Origin: Lentimicrobiaceae bacterium
GTDB taxonomy: Bacteria; Bacteroidota; Bacteroidia; Bacteroidales; UBA4417
Assembly (NCBI GenBank): GCA_028697555.1
Contig: JAQVEX010000018.1
Location: 1-43,363, forward strand
DNA: 43,363 nucleotides
Reading direction: 5' to 3'
Shown one piece after another: positions 7,444 to 15,119 of this stretch (its first letter is position 1; the number at the start of each line of letters is the position of its first letter). The notes below the pieces were generated by a model, which saw only the letters and a list, made by a program, of their open reading frames with translations, was not told the DNA's origin and made no database searches. Made by a program: the position numbers and the translations under genes.

Positions 7444-9216
7444 ATGGATAAAATAAAATTAACAATTGATAAAAAAGAAGTTGAGGTAGCACGTGGCACA
7501 ACTATACTAGACGCCGCTAAAAGTGTTGGTATTACTATACCCACTCTTTGTTATTTACACCTCGAAGATTTTAACATTACAAACCGTCCGGCAGGTTGCC
7601 GTATATGCGTTGTTGAAGTAGAAGGAAGACGCAATCTTGCACCTGCTTGTGCTACCGAATGCACAGAAGGAATGGTTGTTAATACTCACAATATTAGAGT
7701 TTTAAATGCCAGAAAAACCGTATTAGAGCTAATTTTAAGTAATCACCCTACCGACTGCTTAGTATGTGCTAAGAGTGGTAACTGCGATTTGCAAACATTG
7801 GCTCACGAATTTGGCATCAGAGAAATCGCATACCAAGGCGAACAATCTACATACAAAGAAGACAGGTCTCCATCAATTATTCGCGATATCGATAAATGTA
7901 TAATGTGCAGACGTTGCGAAATGATGTGTAATGAAATCCAAACAGTTGGGGCTTTGTCTGCTATTAACAGAGGTTTTACTTCGGTAGTTGCTCCCGCATT
8001 TGAAATGGATTTGTCAAGTAGCTCATGTACCTACTGCGGACAATGCGTTGCAGTATGTCCAACAGGTGCGTTAACCGAAGTTGACCATACAAATGTGCTT
8101 ATCAGAATGCTTGCCGATCCAACAAAAAAAGTTGTTGTTCAAACAGCACCTGCAGTTAGAGCTGCACTAGGCGAAGCATTTGGCTTAGAGCCAGGAACAA
8201 GTGTTACAGGAAAAATGGTTTCAGCACTCAGAGAACTTGGTTTCGACTACGTTTTCGATACCGACTTTGCTGCTGACTTAACTATTATGGAAGAAGGCTC
8301 GGAATTATTAGACAGAATTAGCCGTCACCTTAAAGGCGACACTACTGTTAAATTGCCTATTCTTACTTCCTGCTGCCCAGGTTGGGTTAATTTCTTTGAG
8401 CATCAATTCCCCGACATGTTAGATGTTCCATCAACAGCACGTTCTCCACAACAAATGTTCGGTGCTATTGCAAAAACATATTTTGCCGATATGCTTAAGG
8501 TTAAACGCCAAGACCTAATAGTTGTTTCTATTATGCCTTGTTTAGCTAAGAAATTTGAATGTAGTCGTGAGGAATTTTCAGTAGACGGAAATCCTGATGT
8601 AGATTTTTCAATCTCAACTCGCGAATTAGCTCAACTAATAAAGCAAGCTAACATCGACTTCAACGCATTGCCAGAAAGCGATTACGATGCTCCATTAGGC
8701 GAATCTACAGGAGCTGCCGTTATTTTCGGTGCTACCGGTGGTGTTATTGAAGCTGCTACTCGTACAGCATACGAAGTGTTTACGGGTAAAACCTTAGAAA
8801 AAGTCGACTTTACCGAGCTAAGAGGTATGGAAAGTATTCGTGAGGCTACCGTTGATTTTGACGGCACCCCAATTAAAATTGGTATTGCACACGGATTAGG
8901 TAACGCCAGAAAATTGTTAGAAAGAGTTAGAGCCGGAGATACCAGTTTCCATGCTATAGAAATTATGGCTTGTCCTGGAGGTTGTGTTGGTGGAGGTGGT
9001 CAACCGCTTCACCACGGCGATTCTTCTATCTTACTTGCTCGTCAGAAAGCTCTATACGACGAAGATAAGAGTAAAGCTATTAGAAAATCGCACGAAAATC
9101 CTTATATACAAAAACTATATAAAGAATTTTTGGGTAAACCTTTGGGAGAAAAAGCTCATCAATTATTACATACTCATTATTTCGATAAAAAGAAAACAAT
9201 CGAAATTGATGAATAA
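7444..9216 (+). CDS. hydA: HydA, catalytic subunit of NADH-dependent [FeFe]-hydrogenase
   Basis: The 590-residue enzyme makes or consumes H2 at an H-cluster. Domains in order: N-terminal [2Fe-2S] (C36, C52, C55, C69); His-ligated [4Fe-4S] (H101, C105, C108, C114); two [4Fe-4S] motifs (C152/155/158/162 and C195/198/201/205); then the H-domain. All three H-cluster signatures are intact: TSCCPGW (C310 proton transfer, C311 ligand), MPCLAKKFE (C366), and EIMACPGGCVGGGGQP (C510, C514). This contrasts with the degenerate copy at 2176-3540. It is shorter than the T. maritima HydA (about 645 residues), apparently lacking the extra C-terminal [2Fe-2S] domain. The maturases HydE, HydF and HydG are not in the window. 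Confidence 0.97.
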   Translation: MDKIKLTIDKKEVEVARGTTILDAAKSVGITIPTLCYLHLEDFNITNRPAGCRICVVEVEGRRNLAPACATECTEGMVVNTHNIRVLNARKTVLELILSNHPTDCLVCAKSGNCDLQTLAHEFGIREIAYQGEQSTYKEDRSPSIIRDIDKCIMCRRCEMMCNEIQTVGALSAINRGFTSVVAPAFEMDLSSSSCTYCGQCVAVCPTGALTEVDHTNVLIRMLADPTKKVVVQTAPAVRAALGEAFGLEPGTSVTGKMVSALRELGFDYVFDTDFAADLTIMEEGSELLDRISRHLKGDTTVKLPILTSCCPGWVNFFEHQFPDMLDVPSTARSPQQMFGAIAKTYFADMLKVKRQDLIVVSIMPCLAKKFECSREEFSVDGNPDVDFSISTRELAQLIKQANIDFNALPESDYDAPLGESTGAAVIFGATGGVIEAATRTAYEVFTGKTLEKVDFTELRGMESIREATVDFDGTPIKIGIAHGLGNARKLLERVRAGDTSFHAIEIMACPGGCVGGGGQPLHHGDSSILLARQKALYDEDKSKAIRKSHENPYIQKLYKEFLGKPLGEKAHQLLHTHYFDKKKTIEIDE

Positions 9217-9240
9217 TTTAACTCAATAAATTTTAACATT

Positions 9241-9726
9241 ATGGCAAAAATAAAATTAAATAATACAAAAGTTGAACAAATTAAAGCAATTTGTAAAGAA
9301 CACAACAACGATAAAGGTGAACTCATAAACGTGTTGCACAAAACACAAGGATTATTCGGTTACTTACCGGCTGAAGTTCAGGAACTAATTGCCGAAGAAT
9401 TAAATATTTCGGTAGCTCACGTTTACGGTGTAGTATCCTTTTATTCATTTTTCACTATGGTTCCAAAAGGCGAACATCCTATTAGCATTTGCATGGGAAC
9501 AGCTTGCTACGTCCGTGGTGCAGAAAAAGTGTTAGACGAATTCAAACGCATTTTAAATCTTCAAGTTGGTGAAACTACTCCCGACGGAAAGTTTTCGCTA
9601 AGTTGCTTGAGATGCGTAGGTGCATGCGGTTTAGCTCCTGTTGTTATGGTTGGCGAAAAAGTTTACGGACGTATCTCGCCCGACGGAGTTAGAGACATTA
9701 TTGATGAGTATAGAAGCAAAGAATAG
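9241..9726 (+). CDS. hydC: HydC, NuoE-like [2Fe-2S] subunit of the [FeFe]-hydrogenase
   Basis: This 161-residue thioredoxin-like [2Fe-2S] subunit has C84-x4-C89 (ICMGTACYV) and C125-x3-C129 (RCVGACGLAP) as the four cluster ligands, and the helical N-terminal NuoE domain with SVAHVYGVVSFYSFF. It is a canonical length for NuoE/HydC. It would pass electrons within the HydABC complex next to the FMN of HydB. It is the last gene of the operon, 24 bp after HydA, and a strong terminator follows 26 bp later. No membrane subunits follow, so this is a soluble complex, not a complex I-like enzyme. Confidence 0.95.
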   Translation: MAKIKLNNTKVEQIKAICKEHNNDKGELINVLHKTQGLFGYLPAEVQELIAEELNISVAHVYGVVSFYSFFTMVPKGEHPISICMGTACYVRGAEKVLDEFKRILNLQVGETTPDGKFSLSCLRCVGACGLAPVVMVGEKVYGRISPDGVRDIIDEYRSKE

Positions 9727-9752
9727 TCGGATATACCATCATAATTACTACA

Positions 9753-9787
9753 AAAAAAGCCTTACAAAATCGATGTAAGGCTTTTTT
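9753..9787 (+). terminator. Intrinsic terminator of the hydrogenase operon
   Basis: The stem AAAAAAGCCTTAC / GTAAGGCTTTTTT has a 9-nt loop and ends in a T-run. It closes the ten-gene operon. Confidence 0.92.
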
Positions 9788-9945
9788 ATTAAGATGCTTC
9801 AAATTTTTATTTCCCATTATTCTAACTTATTTAAATTATTACAACAAGTTTAATGTTTTTTATTAACATATCTTTTATTAACATAAAGGAATAATTTAAC
9901 TGAAAACTGTTTAGAATAAACTTATTTATTCTCTTTTTCTTTTAT

Positions 9946-10110
9946 GTTCTTTTGTCTTGACACAAAAGAACCAAAAAGTCAAGGCTGACATTTCTTTTCT
10001 GAATTGCGTTCTCATAAATCCTAAGTTCGTGCGGGTGATCTCCTCACAAGCTCGGAGCTTCCCGTTCTCACTAAGGATTCATTTCGAACTACATTCAGAA
10101 GAAATGTATG
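9946..10110 (+). repeat. Fold-back (palindromic) intergenic element
   Basis: This gap between the hyd operon and metK holds nested inverted repeats and no gene. TTCTTTTGT (9947-9955) faces ACAAAAGAA, overlapping a second pairing CTTGAC / GTCAAG. A long arm starting ACATTTCTT at 9988 pairs with AGAAATGT ending at 10107, with two extra bases in one arm. Inside it, AATCCTAAG (10017-10025) faces CTAAGGATT, and AGCTCGGAGCT forms the tip. The TTGACACAAAAGAACCAAAA core resembles a dispersed repeat I recall from many Bacteroidota genomes. It may be a REP/MITE-like element. No transposase is near. Confidence 0.55.
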
Positions 10111-10227
10111 CCGTTCTTTTTTAAGCTAAATTGTTGCTTATTGCTTGTTCTCAGCAAAATAGTTTATTGAGTGCATAATAAGGAACTTTATGTATTACAA
10201 AACAGTTTAACAAAGTCGCTGAAACTA

Positions 10228-10318
10228 TCCCGAAACTTCGGGACAAAACTAAAAACTACCACGTACCACGCAACACGCACCACGTAACCAGCAACTCGCA
10301 ACATCCCGTAATAACTCG
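10228..10318 (+). repeat. Heptad-periodic array (GCAACAC type) with CCCGAAACTTCGGG palindrome
   Basis: From 10228 the sequence parses into 13 consecutive 7-mers. It begins with the palindrome TCCCGAAACTTCGGGA and continues as variants of GTACCAC, GCAACAC, GCACCAC and GCAACTC up to the metK stop codon. The period is exact but the unit is degenerate. Confidence 0.7.
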
Positions 10319-10320
10319 AA

Positions 10321-11649
10321 TTACTTAATTTTAAATTCCTTTTTTATTTTATCGACAGCGTCTAATTTTTCCCAAGCAAAAAATGTTACTTTCTTGTAAT
10401 TTTTTTCTTTCTTAGATTTAGTTTTATCATCCGAATAATACACTTCTACTTCCTTTTCGTAAGGAGTTCTTCCGAAATGCCCATACGATGCAGTAGGCTC
10501 AAATATAGGATTTTTCAAGCCCAAAGTTTTAATTATATTGTATGGTCTTAAATCAAATAATTGAGTGATTTTTTTTGCTATATCAGCATTTGTAACAGTT
10601 TTGCCTTTATCATCTTTAATTTTTGTGGTATTAAACGTGTCAACAAAAATACTGACAGGCTTAGCCACACCAATAGCATAGGCTATTTGCACAAGCATTT
10701 CATCGGCAACTCCTGCTGCTACCATGTTTTTAGCAATGTATCTGGCTGCATAAGCTCCCGAACGGTCGACCTTTGAGGAGTCTTTTCCCGAAAATGCACC
10801 ACCTCCGTGAGCACCTTTTCCGCCGTAAGTATCGACAATAATTTTACGACCTGTAAGTCCTGTATCGCCGTGAGGTCCTCCTATTACAAACTTGCCCGTC
10901 GGGTTTACAAAGTATTTAATTTTAGGGTCGCTGAGCATTTTTTTAACGTTAGATGGTACTTGCTCGGCTACTCTCGGAATCAAATATTTAATAATGTCAG
11001 CCCTTATTTGATTTTGCATCTCTTTGTCAGCTTTTGTTACAGCTTTTGGAGAGTTACTACTAGCCTTAACAAATTCGTCGTGCTGAGTTGAGATTACAAT
11101 AGTATCTATTCTAATAGGTTTGTGATTGTCGTATTCGATAGTAACTTGTGATTTGCTATCAGGTCGCAGATACTTCATATATTTACCTTCGCGACGTATT
11201 TTTGCCAATTCCTGCAAAATAATATGCGCAATTTCAATAGGCATAGGCATTAAATTATCCATTTCGTTGGTAGCATAGCCGTACATCATGCCTTGGTCGC
11301 CGGCTCCTTGCTCTTCCGCATTTTTTTTGCCAACACCCATATATATATCGTCCGATTGTCCTTGAATTGTAGTAATAATACCGCACGAATTGTTATCGAA
11401 ACGATACTCGGCTTTGTTATATCCGATTTTCTCTATGGTTTTACGTACCACAGTCTGAATATCGACATAACCCTTGGTTCTGACTTCTCCGCTACAAACT
11501 ACCAAACCTGTTGTAACAAGAGTTTCTAAAGCTACTTTGCTATTTTCATCATAGCGCAAAAATTCGTCTAATAGTGCATCTGAAATTTGGTCTGCAACTT
11601 TGTCGGGGTGTCCTTCCGAAACACTTTCCGATGTATATAAATACTTCAT
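10321..11649 (-). CDS. metK: S-adenosylmethionine synthetase
   Basis: MetK makes S-adenosylmethionine from methionine and ATP. Signatures: [20 protein letters not shown] at the N-terminus, [15 protein letters not shown], the glycine-rich [20 protein letters not shown] loop, and [14 protein letters not shown]. The start was set at ATG 11649 ([17 protein letters not shown]): the frame stays open another 34 codons upstream, but that stretch is a riboswitch on the same strand and encodes no family sequence. The resulting 442 residues exceed the usual 380-400 of bacterial MetK, with insertions around the YDNHKPIRI segment and near the C-terminus; longer forms are common in Bacteroidota. It has its own promoter and is likely repressed by SAM. 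Confidence 0.95.
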   Translation of the reverse strand: MKYLYTSESVSEGHPDKVADQISDALLDEFLRYDENSKVALETLVTTGLVVCSGEVRTKGYVDIQTVVRKTIEKIGYNKAEYRFDNNSCGIITTIQGQSDDIYMGVGKKNAEEQGAGDQGMMYGYATNEMDNLMPMPIEIAHIILQELAKIRREGKYMKYLRPDSKSQVTIEYDNHKPIRIDTIVISTQHDEFVKASSNSPKAVTKADKEMQNQIRADIIKYLIPRVAEQVPSNVKKMLSDPKIKYFVNPTGKFVIGGPHGDTGLTGRKIIVDTYGGKGAHGGGAFSGKDSSKVDRSGAYAARYIAKNMVAAGVADEMLVQIAYAIGVAKPVSIFVDTFNTTKIKDDKGKTVTNADIAKKITQLFDLRPYNIIKTLGLKNPIFEPTASYGHFGRTPYEKEVEVYYSDDKTKSKKEKNYKKVTFFAWEKLDAVDKIKKEFKIK

Positions 11650-11683
11650 CTTATATGATTTTAATTGGTTAAATAAATAAAAT

Positions 11684-11753
11684 GGAAGATTTGGCTGCGG
11701 AAATGTTTTTAGCATTTTTTCATGTGGTTGCAAGCAATCAAATCTTTCCACTT
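11684..11753 (-). ncRNA. SAM-II-like riboswitch in the metK leader, with complementary expression platform
   Basis: On the minus strand the leader reads GTGG (11751-11748), GATTTGATTGCTTGCA, CCAC (11727-11724), a run of A, then GCTAAAAACA (from 11713). This aligns with the metX SAM-II aptamer: P1 (GTGG/CCAC), the GATTT loop, TTGCA, and the GCTAAAAA signature; the pseudoknot pair CC:GG of metX is replaced here by a compatible UG:CA. CAAATCTTCC (11693-11684) is complementary, with one bulge, to the 5' side of the aptamer (11749-11739), so ligand-free RNA could form an alternative hairpin. SAM-II is best known in alphaproteobacteria. Class assignment is by recalled consensus. Confidence 0.78.
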
Positions 11754-11767
11754 GTAATAAACTTTTG

Positions 11768-11775
11768 CAAAGGTA
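11768..11775 (-). promoter_or_regulatory. metK promoter -7 box
   Basis: TACCTTTG matches TAnnTTTG exactly. Transcription would start near 11761, about 10 nt before the first aptamer helix, which supports both calls. Confidence 0.65.
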
Positions 11776-11856
11776 TATATTTTTTTAAATTACGAAATAA
11801 AACAGCAGTTTTTTTACACATTCATTCGCAAAATAATTGAAGGAAGTACATTTTAT

Positions 11857-12774
11857 TTAAAATATAGAGACTTCGGTTTCGGTTGTAAATTGTTCGAGAA
11901 ACAAAAATCCTTTTTGAGAGTTTCCTTTTTGATTTAAAAGTGGACTCCAAGTTGCTATTGAGTATCTTTCGGGGCAAATTGCAATTATTCCACCACCTAC
12001 TCCACTCTTGCCCGGCAATCCGACTTTAAAAGCAAATTCACCCGATTCGTCGTAAAAACCACAGGTTTGCATTAATGCTTTTATTCTTTTGGCTTGGCTA
12101 TCGTTTAACTGAATTTCGGGGTTGTTTATCCTAAATTTGTCGCTGGCTAGATACAAAAAAGCTTTCGATAACTCTTGGCAGCTTAATTCAATCGAACATA
12201 TTTTAAAATAGAAGTCTAAAACCTCTTCGGGCTCATTATCAATATTGCCGAAAGATTTAATAAAGTTACATAACGCAACATTACGATAGCCGGCTTTCTT
12301 TTCAGATTCAGCCACCGTTTTATTGTAATAAATATCATCTATTTGCGTTACTTTTTTCATATAATCAAACAAATCCGACAGTGGGTTTTTAAGCTCGCTA
12401 ACAAGCATATCGCAAACAACAAGAGCTCCGGAATTTATGAAAGGATTTCGGGGTATTCCTTTATCGCTTTCCAACTGTATAAGCGAATTGAAAGGCGTAC
12501 CGGAAGGCTCAACGCCTACTCTTTGCCACAATTTTTCGCCAAACAGTACATAAGCATAACTCAAAATAAATATTTTGGAAATACTTTGAATTGAAAACGG
12601 AATTTGATAATCGCCTATGCCGTAATCATCGCCACTAACAGTTGATATATGAACACCAAAATAATTAGGGTTTACCTTGGCTAACTCGGGTATATAGGTT
12701 GCAACTTTGCCTCCCAAATTAATTCCCCTTACCTGGTTATATATATCTGTAATAATTGATTTATAATTTGGCAT
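11857..12774 (-). CDS. glsA: Glutaminase A
   Basis: The 305-residue serine-dependent beta-lactamase-like glutaminase hydrolyses glutamine to glutamate and ammonia. The catalytic Ser-x-x-Lys lies in IQSISKIF (S64, K67). Further family motifs are FNSLIQLESDKGIPRNPFINSGA with its conserved Asn, a central helical region, and GLPGKSGVGGGI near the C-terminus. Length and motif order are those of full GlsA/YbaS proteins, with no STAS or cNMP extension. No signal peptide is seen, so it should be cytoplasmic. It starts 5 bp after the end of the M23 peptidase gene and is therefore probably translated from the same mRNA. Confidence 0.95.
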   Translation of the reverse strand: MPNYKSIITDIYNQVRGINLGGKVATYIPELAKVNPNYFGVHISTVSGDDYGIGDYQIPFSIQSISKIFILSYAYVLFGEKLWQRVGVEPSGTPFNSLIQLESDKGIPRNPFINSGALVVCDMLVSELKNPLSDLFDYMKKVTQIDDIYYNKTVAESEKKAGYRNVALCNFIKSFGNIDNEPEEVLDFYFKICSIELSCQELSKAFLYLASDKFRINNPEIQLNDSQAKRIKALMQTCGFYDESGEFAFKVGLPGKSGVGGGIIAICPERYSIATWSPLLNQKGNSQKGFLFLEQFTTETEVSIF

Positions 12775-12779
12775 GTTTT

Positions 12780-14492
12780 CTAATTATTAAAAACTACTCG
12801 TAATTTATTTTTATTACCCACTTTGTCGGTTACGTGGAGTACAAATTCGTTTTGACCTTTTTTAACCAAATGATCGTAGGTGTACTTCATTGTTTTTGTT
12901 TTCGGATCCCACGAAACCAAAGCCCAGCTTCCATTCAAAACACCTTTATAATCGGCTATTCCTGACAATTCGTCGTAAACCTTAAAAATTAATACACCTG
13001 CATTTTTGCCGGTAACGTTGCTAATTGAAGGTTTTACCGTATCTATTTCTAATGCAAAATTACCAAAGCTGCGTGTTGTAAATGTAAAATATCCATTTTT
13101 GGTAAATTCGCCGCCTACCGAAGATTTTTTATTCTTTTTATCAATACGTACTGCTACAGCTTTTGATTTTAATTTGTCGGGAATATTATTTTGTTTTATA
13201 TCAATCGTTATGTTTTTGTGTAAGGGTACGTATGGTCTGTGAATTTGAAAAACATCGGAAAAGCTATTAGCATTTTGTTTTGTGCTACTATGATCAAAAT
13301 ATATGTCCTGATATAATGCTCCTTTCGGGATTGTTACTTCTATTTCATCATTGCTAAATTTGTTTTCTTGGTTGTACGAAAATAGATTTGTGAAAGTGCT
13401 TTCAATATTAGGAGTGGAGACAAAAACACTTTCGTCGGCACCTTTTACCCAAAATTCCAATACCGAAGTTTTATCGCTATAATCAGATATTTTTATTTCT
13501 ACCTTGTAAATATTATTTGGTTGAAAGTTAAATATCCCGTTTCCATTAAAAGTGTTGAAAATAGAAAGCACATTTCCAGGCAACTTTTTAGTTATAATAT
13601 ATCTGCCGTTACCTTTTTCGTATTCGTAATAATCGATAGAAGCGTTTATATACCTTGATTCGTCAAAACTGAAACTATCCATTTTCATTTCAAACAAAGG
13701 TTCATCGTCAATAATCACTTCCATCTTGTACCAACCATTCCTGTCGTTTTTGGAAGTCATGCGGTCTATGGCTTTTACACCAAAGCTATACTCACCACTT
13801 AAAGTAATGGTATCGGCAGGTAGTTTGTACTTTTTGTCGGAAACTGCGATTACTTTAAAGATTTCATCGGATTGCGGGAAATTAGCTACTTCCGATTTAT
13901 TTTCGGAATACAACTTAAAACTCTGAATTTCAGGATAATGAATATCATTTATTTTTACACCAAACAATAAAGGATTTAACGGACGTTCGGTTATAGTGTT
14001 TCTGACTTCAAAATGCAAGTGAGGTCCACCCGAAGAGCCTGTATTTCCGGCATAACCAATGATTTCACCTTTTTTAACCGAAATTTTATCGGCAAAAGGA
14101 GATGGAAACAAATCGACTGCAAAACTTTGTCTTCGATACTGTTGCTTAGTAACATACTCGGTTATAACATCGTTGTAATTTCGTAGGTGTCCGTAAACGG
14201 TAGTAATACCGTTGGCATGGCTGATATATAAAGCGTTCCCATAGCCAACAGGAGAAACTTTTATACGACTTACAATACCGTCGTCGGCTGCGAGTATTGG
14301 CAGACCTTCTCTTTGCTGGACTCTAAGGTCAACGCCCGAATGGAAGTGATCGCTTCTTAATTCTCCGAACGAACCGCTAAACGAAATTGGAATTGTTATT
14401 GGATGTGAAATCTGATCCTGTTTTATAACAAACTGCCCCAATAGTAAATTTGAGACAAAAAATAATAATACTACCGATAATGTTTTTTTCAT
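12780..14492 (-). CDS. M23 family metallopeptidase with signal peptide and long C-terminal extension
   Basis: The 570 residues start with a signal peptide (MKKTLSVVLLFFVSNLLLGQ). The LytM/M23 domain spans about 30-165: H51 and D55 in HFHSGVDLR, H102 in VYGHL, and H158-x-H160 in GGPHLHFEV complete the zinc site and catalytic His. It should cut peptide bonds in peptidoglycan in the periplasm. About 400 more residues of beta-rich sequence follow, including an Ig-like end (VLHVTDKVGNKN), with no family I recognise. The core metal residues are complete, so it is likely active. It is first in an operon with glutaminase. A TACATTTG promoter box lies only 4 bp before the ATG. Confidence 0.92.
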   Translation of the reverse strand: MKKTLSVVLLFFVSNLLLGQFVIKQDQISHPITIPISFSGSFGELRSDHFHSGVDLRVQQREGLPILAADDGIVSRIKVSPVGYGNALYISHANGITTVYGHLRNYNDVITEYVTKQQYRRQSFAVDLFPSPFADKISVKKGEIIGYAGNTGSSGGPHLHFEVRNTITERPLNPLLFGVKINDIHYPEIQSFKLYSENKSEVANFPQSDEIFKVIAVSDKKYKLPADTITLSGEYSFGVKAIDRMTSKNDRNGWYKMEVIIDDEPLFEMKMDSFSFDESRYINASIDYYEYEKGNGRYIITKKLPGNVLSIFNTFNGNGIFNFQPNNIYKVEIKISDYSDKTSVLEFWVKGADESVFVSTPNIESTFTNLFSYNQENKFSNDEIEVTIPKGALYQDIYFDHSSTKQNANSFSDVFQIHRPYVPLHKNITIDIKQNNIPDKLKSKAVAVRIDKKNKKSSVGGEFTKNGYFTFTTRSFGNFALEIDTVKPSISNVTGKNAGVLIFKVYDELSGIADYKGVLNGSWALVSWDPKTKTMKYTYDHLVKKGQNEFVLHVTDKVGNKNKLRVVFNN

Positions 14493-14496
14493 ACTA

Positions 14497-14504
14497 CAAA
14501 TGTA
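14497..14504 (-). promoter_or_regulatory. Promoter -7 box immediately upstream of the M23 gene
   Basis: TACATTTG fits the consensus exactly and ends 4 bp before the ATG. If it is used, the mRNA would start at or within a few bases of the start codon, that is, nearly leaderless. Confidence 0.5.
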
Positions 14505-14562
14505 TAAAAGTTGTGATAATGTGGTGGGTTGTTAATTGAAAAAGTTATAATAATTGATACTT

Positions 14563-14700
14563 GTTGTAGCCGTTAGCCGTTGGCTGAGTTTGGTGAATGG
14601 TGATGGGTGGTGGGTGATTGGTCATTTAAAAATTAGTAATAAACCTCGTATTTTCGGGCTGAACTCAGCTAATGGCTAAAAGCCAAGAGCTAAAGGCTAA
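14563..14700 (+). repeat. Heptad-periodic array with inverted halves
   Basis: Two blocks of 7-mers face each other between the M23 gene and the terminator of the next operon. The left block contains GTAGCCG, TTAGCCG, TTGGCTG, then TGAATGG, TGATGGG, TGGTGGG. The right block contains CAGCTAA, TGGCTAA, AAGCCAA, GAGCTAA, AGGCTAA. AGCCGTTGGCTGAG on the left is nearly the complement of CTCAGCTAATGGCT on the right, so the array can fold back. No gene is seen here. Confidence 0.65.
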
Positions 14701-14738
14701 AACAAAAAGGCTACCCACGTTTTATTATGAGTAGCCCC
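14700..14738 (-). terminator. Intrinsic terminator of the nucleotidase/DUF6150 operon
   Basis: On the minus strand GGCTAC and GTAGCC form the stem around a 16-nt loop, followed by TTTTTGTTTT. It lies 28 bp after the DUF6150 stop codon. Confidence 0.8.
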
Positions 14739-14765
14739 TTAAAATTAATTAACCCTTACATTAAC

Positions 14766-15086
14766 CTATTTCCGATTTCTCCAGCCTGCATCACTCCTAT
14801 ATTCGGTGTGATAAATAATCAGGTTAGCATCGCTTTTATATTTTGTAAAATAGATTACCCAGTCGGCGTCGCTTTTGTATTCTGTATAATACCATATACC
14901 GCTGTCTTCTTTGGCGTCGCTTTTATATTGGGTAGTGTATACCAACATATCGGCGTCGCTTTTGTACTGAGTTACATAAACAATTTTGTCGGCATCGCTT
15001 TTGTACTGAGTTACATATACAACTTGCGCTTTAATTGATAGTGAGCAAATTAATATACTTGTGATTAAAATTAATTGTTTCATCAT
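14766..15086 (-). CDS. Secreted six-repeat protein, DUF6150-like
   Basis: The 106 residues comprise a signal peptide (MMKQLILITSILICSLSIKAQ) and six tandem repeats of 12-15 residues with the pattern [VI]-[VI]-Y-x-T-x-Y-[KR]-S-D-A: VVYVTQYKSDAD, KIVYVTQYKSDAD, MLVYTTQYKSDAK, IWYYTEYKSDAD, WVIYFTKYKSDAN and LIIYHTEYRSDAG. The tail GWRNRK is basic. This matches the small DUF6150 family of short beta-strand repeats, which has no known function. The last three repeats are more diverged than the first two. It lies 33 bp after the 5'-nucleotidase-like gene, with its own terminator behind it, so it is probably the last gene of that operon. It is likely periplasmic or surface exposed. Confidence 0.8.
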   Translation of the reverse strand: MMKQLILITSILICSLSIKAQVVYVTQYKSDADKIVYVTQYKSDADMLVYTTQYKSDAKEDSGIWYYTEYKSDADWVIYFTKYKSDANLIIYHTEYRSDAGWRNRK

Positions 15087-15119
15087 TATAAAATTTTAAA
15101 GGTTAAAGGTTTATTTGTT

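Noticed and set aside
11650..11751. N-terminal extension of MetK by 34 residues
   Set aside because: This stretch overlaps the riboswitch and expression platform; family members start at [17 protein letters not shown].
14727..15038. Plus-strand frame rich in hydrophobic repeats
   Set aside because: It is the antisense of the repeat-coding DUF6150 gene, which has a signal peptide and recognisable repeats.
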